DNA of 5,868 nucleotides from Nitrospirota bacterium. GTDB lineage: Bacteria; Nitrospirota; JACRHJ01. A model generated the notes under the pieces. That model did no database searches and was not told where the DNA came from. It saw only the letters and a program-made list of their open reading frames with translations. Positions within the stretch are counted from its first letter, which is position 1; each line of letters starts with the position of its first letter. This document shows, in pieces, positions 1 through 4,465 of this stretch. The stretch spans positions 1 through 5,868 of the forward strand of contig DAHWTK010000074.1 of assembly GCA_027328825.1 (NCBI GenBank), in the 5' to 3' direction. The position numbers and the translations under genes were made by a program.

Positions 1-65
1 GCGGCGGCAGATATCCAGGCGGCGGGGGAATGCCGCGCAGGTAATATCGCCCTCACCCATAATAT

Positions 66-149
66 TTCCCTCACCCCATGCCCCTCTCCCGGAGGGCGAG
101 GGTAAATCCTAACATCCCCTCCCTTGAGGGGATGTTAGGGGAGGGTGAA
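66..149. repeat. REP/MITE-like GC-rich palindromic intergenic element
   Basis: The stretch is built from two adjacent hairpins. The first is an imperfect C-rich/G-rich stem (82-90 with 94-102, one mismatch) and the second is the perfect 14-bp stem at 108-139. The ends, TTCCCTCACCCC and GGGGAGGGTGAA, are roughly inverted copies of each other. This wording (CCCTCACCCC, then CCCTCTCCC, then a G-rich complement) is typical of dispersed intergenic palindromes found in many copies in some bacterial genomes. Whether it is multicopy here cannot be seen from one window. It contains no coding capacity of its own. Confidence 0.6.
108..139 (-). terminator. Perfect 14-bp stem-loop downstream of the propeller gene
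   Basis: Bases 108-121 are the exact reverse complement of 126-139, with a four-base loop at 122-125. The hairpin begins 18 bp past the stop of the minus-strand gene ending at 157, where a terminator would be expected. On the minus strand it is followed only by ATTTACC rather than a long T run, so it is a weak candidate for a classical intrinsic terminator. It may instead act as a bidirectional transcript end or as a 3' stabilising structure belonging to the REP-like element. Confidence 0.45.
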
Positions 150-156
150 GAATCTC

Positions 157-1554
157 CTACCTGTCCAGTATCCTTGTCACATTGCCGTTGGTATAGTGCG
201 CCACCCACATATTAGTCCCGTCGAAGGCTATGCCATCAGGATTACTCCCACCGTCGGCAACGGTACTGGTGACACTCCCGGAGGAGTTTATTACGGACGC
301 GCTGGAGGCGTTTGTATTCGTCACCCACATGTTTGTGCCGTCAAAGGCTATGGCATTAGCACCATAACCCAAATTGTTAACGGTATTGATGACAGTCCCG
401 GCGGCGTTTATCACGGATACGGTGCCGTCGTTTGCGTTCACCACCCACATGTTCGTCCCGTCGAAGGCTATGGCATTAGGCCATTGTCCCACGGTAACGG
501 TTCTTACGGGGGCGCCGGTAGCGGCGTTTATCACGGACACGGTGTTATCGACATTGTTCGCCACCCATATATCCGTCCCGTCGAAGGCGACGCCCTGGGG
601 CTGGGTTCCCACGGAAATGGTGCCGCCGCCTATACTCGTATTGAGCTGGCCTGTCGCGGCGTTTATCACGGACACGCTGTTGCCGGTTCCGTTCGCCACC
701 CACATGTTCGTCCCGTCGAAGGCTATGCCGTCGGGACTACTCCCTACGTTAATCGGATTGCCGCTGTTTATACCACTCGCAGGCTGTCCGGTCGCGGCGT
801 CTATCACGGACACGGTGCCGTCGCCCATGTTTGTCACCCACATGTTCGTCCCGTCGAAGGCTATGGCGGATGGATTGGCTCCCACTGTGACCGGGCTGAA
901 GCTCGCCGGGTTGCCCGTGGCGGCGTCTATCACGGACACGGTGGTACCGCCATAGTTCGTCACCCAGACATTCGTCCCGTCGAAGGCCACGCCCCTAGGA
1001 TAGCTCCCCACGCTAACCGTCTTGCCGTACATCTGCAGCATCGCCGCCTGCATCGCGGAAGGACTCGGCGCGCCTGCGGCCCCTGTCGCGCCGATAGCGC
1101 CCGCCGGTCCCGCCGGCCCTTGAGAGCCTGTCGCGCCGGTCTGACCGATCGGCCCCTGCGGCCCCATCGGCCCTTGAGAGCCTGTCGCGCCGTAAGTTAC
1201 CTCGTATCTTGCGCCTGTCCCCACGACGGGGTTGATGACCAGCAGCTCGTACGTCCCCGGAGTCGTGCTGGTGGGCAATGTGGCGGTGAGGACCTGCGAA
1301 ATTTTGGATGTGGTCTGAACGGTGCAGGTAAGCTTGTTGGTTGGAAATAATTTCGCGTTCGCCACGGGTGCGCCAAAATATACCTGCGGATGCGCGCCGA
1401 AGCCGATGCCGTTAATGGTTATGGTGTTCGATGTGTAATTAATCATGGCCGATGAAATCCCGATGGCCCATGCGGTCGCGGAGTTAATTAGAACAGAACA
1501 GAACAGAACAGAACAGAACAGAACAGAACAGAACAGAACAGACAGCTTCCTCAT
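157..1554 (-). CDS. Secreted IPT/collagen-like/seven-bladed YVTN beta-propeller protein, putatively phase-variable
   Basis: A 465-residue exported protein of unknown function. Residues 1-30 form a signal peptide: MRK, a hydrophobic core of SVLFC pentapeptide repeats (residues 4-23), then a signal peptidase I-like A-W-A site ending at A30. LFC does not fit a lipobox. Residues about 33-120 resemble an IPT/TIG immunoglobulin-like fold (I-N-G-x-G-F-G motif). Residues 122-163 are 14 uninterrupted Gly-X-Y triplets. Residues about 178-465 hold seven repeats with the core AFDGTNMWVxN...TVSVI(D/N)AATG, with AFDG at 190, 232, 278, 323, 363, 403 and 443, which fits a closed seven-bladed propeller of the YVTN type. 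The start is fixed by AAGGAGG five bases upstream and by the signal peptide. The signal-peptide core lies on a pentanucleotide repeat tract, so expression probably switches by slippage. There is no membrane anchor or sorting motif. A surface, adhesion or matrix role is inference only. Confidence 0.9.
   Translation of the reverse strand: MRKLSVLFCSVLFCSVLFCSVLINSATAWAIGISSAMINYTSNTITINGIGFGAHPQVYFGAPVANAKLFPTNKLTCTVQTTSKISQVLTATLPTSTTPGTYELLVINPVVGTGARYEVTYGATGSQGPMGPQGPIGQTGATGSQGPAGPAGAIGATGAAGAPSPSAMQAAMLQMYGKTVSVGSYPRGVAFDGTNVWVTNYGGTTVSVIDAATGNPASFSPVTVGANPSAIAFDGTNMWVTNMGDGTVSVIDAATGQPASGINSGNPINVGSSPDGIAFDGTNMWVANGTGNSVSVINAATGQLNTSIGGGTISVGTQPQGVAFDGTDIWVANNVDNTVSVINAATGAPVRTVTVGQWPNAIAFDGTNMWVVNANDGTVSVINAAGTVINTVNNLGYGANAIAFDGTNMWVTNTNASSASVINSSGSVTSTVADGGSNPDGIAFDGTNMWVAHYTNGNVTRILDR
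160..1023 (-). repeat. Seven tandem propeller-blade repeats in DNA
   Basis: A well conserved block close to CACCCACATGTTCGTCCCG on the plus strand, encoding FDGTNMWV, recurs at 202, 322, 442, 562, 697, 835 and 961. The spacings are 120, 120, 120, 135, 138 and 126 bp, all multiples of three. The similarity holds at the nucleotide level as well as the protein level. This suggests amplification or homogenisation by recombination between blades rather than ancient divergence. Such repeats could gain or lose whole blades in frame. Confidence 0.85.
1114..1192 (-). repeat. Direct repeat pair inside the collagen-like segment
   Basis: A 25-bp sequence at 1114-1138 occurs again unchanged at 1168-1192, 54 bp (18 codons, six Gly-X-Y triplets) apart. 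It encodes the repeated GATGSQGP wording of the collagen-like stretch. Collagen-like segments of bacterial surface proteins commonly vary in triplet number by this kind of recombination; variation here is inferred, not seen. Confidence 0.8.
1490..1542 (-). repeat. Pentanucleotide microsatellite, ten perfect GAACA units, in the signal-peptide codons
   Basis: Bases 1491-1540 are ten uninterrupted copies of GAACA (TGTTC in the coding sense), and the 5-bp period extends from 1490 to 1542. Three units equal five codons, giving the repeating peptide SVLFC at residues 5-21 of the exported protein. The repeat has no stop in any frame. On the coding strand it is followed by CTAATTAA (1484-1491), which holds TAA in both other frames (1488-1490 and 1484-1486). 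By direct reading, nine units would give a 21-residue peptide and eleven units a 23-residue peptide. Only 10, 7, 13 and so on keep the gene in frame. This is the structure of a slipped-strand phase-variation switch. Confidence 0.9.
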
Positions 1555-1559
1555 CGACG

Positions 1560-1566
1560 CCTCCTT
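1560..1566 (-). promoter_or_regulatory. Shine-Dalgarno site of the propeller gene
   Basis: The minus strand reads AAGGAGG here, five bases before the ATG at 1554-1552. It is a near-consensus site and decides the start codon. It places the repeat tract inside the coding region, four codons after the start, rather than in the promoter or leader. Confidence 0.85.
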
Positions 1567-1660
1567 AGAACTTAGGTTTTGTCATCCGATTTGTGGAACG
1601 AATGCGCTCCCCGGCGCCAAAGAAAAAAAGCTCTCACGGATAGCGAATTTTGCAACCGTT

Positions 1661-1690
1661 ATTTACTCATAATCAAAATATGGTTGTCAA
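1661..1690 (-). promoter_or_regulatory. Candidate sigma70 promoter for the propeller gene
   Basis: Read on the minus strand, a perfect TTGACA (1690-1685) is followed after 18 bases by GTAAAT (1666-1661), a weak -10 box in an AT-rich setting. It would give a leader of about 100 nt ahead of the ATG at 1554. The divergent rimI gene starts at 1735, so control sequences for both genes must share this gap. The rimI side has a CATAAT (1668-1673) without a matching -35, and a 12-bp palindrome GAGAAATTTCTC (1702-1713) of unknown role. Confidence 0.4.
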
Positions 1691-1734
1691 GTTTTATTCT
1701 TGAGAAATTTCTCTCTTTCTGCTACGTATATCGC

Positions 1735-2205
1735 ATGGAAATAACAATATCCGAGATGACTCCGGACGAACTCCCGGAGGTCATGGAGCTGGAAAGGGAG
1801 GTGTTTTCCTGGCCCTGGTCTGAAGAGATGTTCATGGACGAGATGGGCAGGGACTATTCCTTCATCTTCCTCGCACGGGATGAGGCTGGCCTGCTCGTCG
1901 GTTTTATATGTTTCTGGATGCTTATCGACGAAATGCATATCTTGAACCTTGGGATCCGGAAGCGGTACAGGCGGCTCAAAATCGCATCGAAACTGACGCT
2001 TGAGGCCCTGAAATTCTGCTATATGAGGGGGGCCAGAGCGGCCACTCTGGAAGTCAGGGAGAAAAACAAAGCCGCGATAAAGCTTTATAAAAGCTTGGGT
2101 TTCGAGGAGGCGGGGTTTAGGAGGAATTATTATGAATCTCCACGCGATAACGCTGTAATCATGTGGCTTTACGACATGCAGTGGGTATTGGAAAAAAGCC
2201 CTTGA
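1735..2205 (+). CDS. rimI: RimI-type [ribosomal protein bS18]-alanine N-acetyltransferase
   Basis: A 156-residue GNAT-fold enzyme. RimI transfers acetyl from acetyl-CoA to the N-terminal alanine of ribosomal protein S18. Family marks are F-x-W-P-W-S near residues 24-29, LEVREKN at 105-111, and KLYKSLGF followed by RRNYYESP at about 117-136, ending in AVIMWL. E106 and Y118 have the 12-residue spacing of the general base and general acid known for enterobacterial RimI. The acetyl-CoA loop, normally (Q/R)-x-x-G-x-(G/A), reads R-R-L-K-I-A (79-84), so its first glycine is lysine. I chose the ATG at 1735 because the protein then begins MEITISEMTPDE like other RimI. The 52 extra in-frame residues upstream (from 1579) overlap the divergent gene's leader and resemble no domain. 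No clear ribosome site precedes this start. Confidence 0.87.
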   Translation: MEITISEMTPDELPEVMELEREVFSWPWSEEMFMDEMGRDYSFIFLARDEAGLLVGFICFWMLIDEMHILNLGIRKRYRRLKIASKLTLEALKFCYMRGARAATLEVREKNKAAIKLYKSLGFEEAGFRRNYYESPRDNAVIMWLYDMQWVLEKSP

Positions 2206-2292
2206 AGTTTGCCTTTGGATATGCTACATTCCAACTAAGTACAGGGATTTAAAGGGCATCTAAACCTTCAAAGCCGAATCCGGGAGGTAAAG

Positions 2293-2517
2293 ATGGAAGA
2301 AAACGAAGAATTGACCGGTTACGCCAGGCGCGAGAGCGAAGAGTTCCGCCGCCTGGAAAGAGAGCACAGAGATATCGACAAGCAGATCGAGCAGAAATTC
2401 GGGGGTACAAGGCACCTTACTCCTGAAGAAGAAATTGAAAAGAAGACCCTCCAGAAGCAGAAATTAGCCAAAAAAGACAGAATGTTTGAAATTTTGCACG
2501 AACTGGCCGTCGTATAA
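2293..2517 (+). CDS. DUF465 (YdcH-like) small coiled-coil protein
   Basis: A 74-residue, highly charged soluble protein with no signal peptide or membrane segment. The pattern E-H-R-D-I-D-K-Q-I-E (about residues 24-33), then LTPEEEIEKKTLQKQKLAKKD (about 42-62), is the hallmark of the DUF465/YdcH family: two helices that form a hairpin or coiled coil. The molecular role of the family is not established. GGGAGGT ends just before the ATG and strongly supports this start. The gene follows rimI by 87 bp on the same strand and is closed by a strong terminator, so it may be the last gene of a rimI-containing transcript or have its own promoter. The length is normal for the family. Confidence 0.85.
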   Translation: MEENEELTGYARRESEEFRRLEREHRDIDKQIEQKFGGTRHLTPEEEIEKKTLQKQKLAKKDRMFEILHELAVV

Positions 2518-2544
2518 AACAGGCGCCGGCAAAATCCGGTAAGT

Positions 2545-2580
2545 AAGGGAAGAGCCCCTTAAGGGATCTTCCCTTTTTTA
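2545..2580 (+). terminator. Rho-independent terminator after the DUF465 gene
   Basis: Bases 2545-2553 (AAGGGAAGA) pair perfectly with 2567-2575 (TCTTCCCTT). An inner CCC-TTAA-GGG hairpin sits across a small internal bulge. A run of six T follows at 2574-2579. It begins 28 bp after the stop at 2517 and separates this unit from the ilvD promoter directly downstream. Confidence 0.88.
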
Positions 2581-2584
2581 TTCG

Positions 2585-2614
2585 TTGACTTGTGGCTTTT
2601 GAGTATGGTAAAAG
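2585..2614 (+). promoter_or_regulatory. Candidate sigma70 promoter for ilvD
   Basis: TTGACT (2585-2590) is followed after 18 bases by TAAAAG (2609-2614), preceded by TG at 2606-2607 as in an extended -10 element. Transcription would start near 2621, giving a leader of only about 30 nt. That leaves no room for a leader-peptide attenuator or T-box ahead of ilvD. The ribosome site is GAAAGG (2640-2645), seven bases before the ATG. Confidence 0.45.
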
Positions 2615-2652
2615 ATAATTTCCCGTTTTTATTCAAATAGAAAGGCGTCAAC

Positions 2653-4305
2653 ATGAGGAGCGACAGGATAAAGAAAGGAATAGAACGGGCGCCGAACAGG
2701 GCGCTTCTTTTTGCCACTGGGATAACGAGAAAGGAACTGGCTAAGCCGCTTATCGGGATAGCAAGCAGTTTTACGGACCTTATCCCAGGTCATATAGGCA
2801 TGAGAGACCTTGAACGCTATATCGAAAAAGGTGTCCATGCAGGCGGCGGATATTCCTTCGTTTTCGGTATTCCAGGCATATGCGACGGTATAGCCATGGG
2901 GCATGGCGGCATGCATTACTCCCTGCCTTCGCGCGAGCTTATTGCTGATATGGTGGAGTCTATCACCCTTGCCAATGCCCTGGACGGCCTTGTACTCCTG
3001 ACGAACTGCGACAAAATTACTCCCGGTATGCTTATGGCTGCGGCAAGGCTTGACGTGCCGACTCTGGTGGTTACGGCGGGGCCGATGCTTTCCGGAAGGC
3101 TCGGCATGGAGAGACAGAATCTCGTAACCGGAACCTTCGAGGCGGTCGGTCGTTACAGGAAAGGTGAAATAAACGACACGGAGCTTTGCGCGCTTGAGGA
3201 ATGTGCCTGCCCGGGCCCGGGCGCATGTCAGGGATTGTATACCGCAAATACCATGGCGTGCGTGACGGAGGCCATGGGCATGTCGCTTCCGGGCTGCGCT
3301 ACGGCTCTTGCCGTATCCAGCAAGAAAAGACGAATCGCATACGAATCGGGCGTTAGAGTGGTCGAACTGGTTAAGAAAGATATAACGCCCAGGAAAATAA
3401 TGACTAAAACGGCCTTCGAGAATGCCATTACTGTTGACATGGCCCTCGGCGGCTCCACGAACACCTGTCTGCATATTCCGGCTATCGCGCACGAAGCCGG
3501 GATAGACATACCGCTCTCGGCTATAGACGAGATAAGCAGGAAGACCCCGCACATTACCGACCTTCTGCCGGCCGGGAAATATTACATGGAAGACTTGGAT
3601 GCGGCAGGCGGTATCCCGGCGGTCATGGGAAGGCTCGTCTCGCGCCTGAATGACGGGATTACCGTATCCGGTTTCAAAATAAAAGAGATAGCGAAAAGCG
3701 CCAGGCCTGAGAGCGACGAGATAATCAGGACGGTCGAGCGGGCATATCACAGGGAGGGTGGAATAGCCGTCCTGACAGGCAACCTTGCTCCCCTCGGCTC
3801 GGTTATAAAGCAGACCGCCGTCTCGGGAAAAATGATGAAGTTCAAGGGCCGCGCAAAATGTTTTGATTCCGAAGAAGAGGCCATGGCCTCAATCCTGGGC
3901 GGCAAGATAAAATCCGGGGACGTAGTCGTAATCCGTTACGAAGGCCCGAAAGGCGGTCCCGGTATGCGTGAAATGCTCTCTCCGACCGCGGCGATAGTTG
4001 GCATGGGCCTTGCGGACTGCGTCGCCCTGATTACGGACGGGCGCTTCTCCGGGGGGACGCAGGGGCCGTGCATAGGACATATAAGCCCTGAGGCGATGGA
4101 GTGCGGGCCGATAGCGCTTATCAAGGACGGTGACGAAATAGTCATAGACATCCCGGCGAGGAAGCTGGAGCTGAAAGTATCGAAGGCCGAGCTTGCGAAG
4201 AGGGCGAAGGCATGGAAGAAGCCGGAGCCAAAGATAAAAACAGGCTGGCTTGCAAGGTATTCAAGGATGGTTACCTCGGCAAACACCGGGGCGGTAATGA
4301 AGTGA
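2653..4305 (+). CDS. ilvD: Dihydroxy-acid dehydratase
   Basis: A complete 550-residue cytoplasmic Fe-S enzyme of the IlvD/Edd family. It dehydrates 2,3-dihydroxy-isovalerate and 2,3-dihydroxy-3-methylvalerate to the 2-oxo acids that become valine, leucine (and pantothenate) and isoleucine. Visible family marks: CDGIAMGHGGM (77-87) and SLPSRELIAD (90-99). Signature 1, NCDKITPGM (118-126), carries cluster ligand C119 and metal-binding K121. ACPGPGACQGLYTANTM (185-201) carries C192, followed by GGSTN (266-270). Signature 2, LITDGRFSGGTQGP (459-472), carries the probable catalytic S466. The Cys found near residue 46 in the PCN-type (three-Cys, [2Fe-2S]) members is Gly here (P-G-H, 45-47), as in the E. 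coli-like type, so the cluster type is uncertain. AAAGG sits seven bases upstream of the ATG. It is the first gene of a unit with ilvB downstream. Confidence 0.97.
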   Translation: MRSDRIKKGIERAPNRALLFATGITRKELAKPLIGIASSFTDLIPGHIGMRDLERYIEKGVHAGGGYSFVFGIPGICDGIAMGHGGMHYSLPSRELIADMVESITLANALDGLVLLTNCDKITPGMLMAAARLDVPTLVVTAGPMLSGRLGMERQNLVTGTFEAVGRYRKGEINDTELCALEECACPGPGACQGLYTANTMACVTEAMGMSLPGCATALAVSSKKRRIAYESGVRVVELVKKDITPRKIMTKTAFENAITVDMALGGSTNTCLHIPAIAHEAGIDIPLSAIDEISRKTPHITDLLPAGKYYMEDLDAAGGIPAVMGRLVSRLNDGITVSGFKIKEIAKSARPESDEIIRTVERAYHREGGIAVLTGNLAPLGSVIKQTAVSGKMMKFKGRAKCFDSEEEAMASILGGKIKSGDVVVIRYEGPKGGPGMREMLSPTAAIVGMGLADCVALITDGRFSGGTQGPCIGHISPEAMECGPIALIKDGDEIVIDIPARKLELKVSKAELAKRAKAWKKPEPKIKTGWLARYSRMVTSANTGAVMK

Positions 4306-4310
4306 TGTAG

Positions 4311-4330
4311 GGGCGCAATTTATTGCGCCC
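4311..4330. repeat. Short perfect palindrome after ilvD
   Basis: GGGCGCAAT (4311-4319) and ATTGCGCCC (4322-4330) are exact inverted copies separated by TT. It starts five bases past the ilvD stop. No T run follows, so it is not a classical terminator. The wording (GTAGGGGCGCAAT with its mirror) resembles a family of dispersed intergenic palindromes in several bacterial groups. It may also protect the ilvD message 3' end. Confidence 0.6.
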
Positions 4331-4335
4331 GCGCA

Positions 4336-4415
4336 TGTCATTCCGAGCGCAGCCGAGGAATCCGCTTTCATATTTTAAAACCTAAAGCAGATTCTTCGCT
4401 TCGTTTAGAATGACA
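4336..4415. repeat. 80-bp MITE/REP-like inverted-repeat element between ilvD and ilvB
   Basis: The element begins with TGTCATTCCGAGCG and ends with the complementary TAGAATGACA. The two arms of about 33 bases match at 26 positions with one gap, and three of the differences would be G-U pairs in plus-strand RNA. The centre is AT-rich (TATTTTAAAAC). TGTCATTCCGAG...AGGAATC...AATGACA is a wording known from dispersed, non-autonomous palindromic repeats in many genomes. It has no open frame. The insertion keeps ilvD and ilvB in the same direction but adds a long hairpin between them. Confidence 0.75.
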
Positions 4416-4450
4416 GGTTTAATTATTTGCAGGGTTGGTTGTTAATTTAT

Positions 4451-4465
4451 GGAGGTTTTGATTTG
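4451..4465 (+). promoter_or_regulatory. Ribosome site and TTG start of ilvB
   Basis: GGAGG (4451-4455) stands seven bases before TTG (4463-4465). The protein then begins (M)KLSGAQILIESLKREGVKYIF, the usual N-terminus of acetolactate synthase, so TTG is the right start. An ATG at 4449 is out of frame and reads only M-E-V-L-I before a TGA (4464-4466) that overlaps the TTG. Confidence 0.85.

Larger units (their letters stand above)
1..156. other. Left-edge region, no assignable gene
   Basis: No gene can be assigned here. Three plus-strand frames enter from the left edge: one stops at 103-105, one at 110-112 and one at 42-44. The last would end in a Gly/Pro/Arg-rich tail (GGRYPGGGGMPRR). Any of these could be the C-terminus of a gene lying mostly outside the window, and the first two would read into the REP-like element. 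An imperfect 18-bp tandem duplication is visible at 41-58 and 59-76 (15 of 18 positions identical), each copy ending in CCCTCACCC. From about 66 onward the stretch is the palindromic element listed separately. Confidence 0.4.

Noticed and set aside
145..1350. Plus-strand 401-residue open frame with repeated HPHVRPVEGYG-type wording
   Set aside because: It is the antisense shadow of the propeller repeats: its repeats mirror the blade periodicity, it has no good ribosome site or known fold, and the minus-strand gene has a signal peptide, strong Shine-Dalgarno and clear domains.
1490..1542. CRISPR-like or iteron-like reading of the GAACA repeat
   Set aside because: The units are 5 bp with no spacers and lie inside codons of a well supported gene; neither a CRISPR array nor an origin fits.
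1618..1636. T-rich run on the minus strand (complement of AAAGAAAAAAAG) as an intrinsic terminator in the propeller gene leader
   Set aside because: No stable GC-rich stem directly precedes the T run in the minus-strand reading, so leader termination is not supported.
1445..1672. Plus-strand frame reading RTEQN repeats
   Set aside because: It is the complement of the GAACA tract, which is open in all frames on both strands by composition; there is no ribosome site or recognisable domain.
1579..1734. Possible 52-residue N-terminal extension of RimI
   Set aside because: The extension has no RimI homology, overlaps the divergent gene's leader and promoter candidate, and the family N-terminus begins at the ATG at 1735.
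2203..2271. Inverted TTGAAGTTT / AAACCTTCAA pair between rimI and the DUF465 gene
   Set aside because: The arms are short, imperfect and about 50 bases apart, so a functional structure is not supported.
2629..3750. Long minus-strand open frame opposite ilvD
   Set aside because: It is an antisense shadow of a fully recognisable IlvD; its translation shows no family features and it has no plausible ribosome site.
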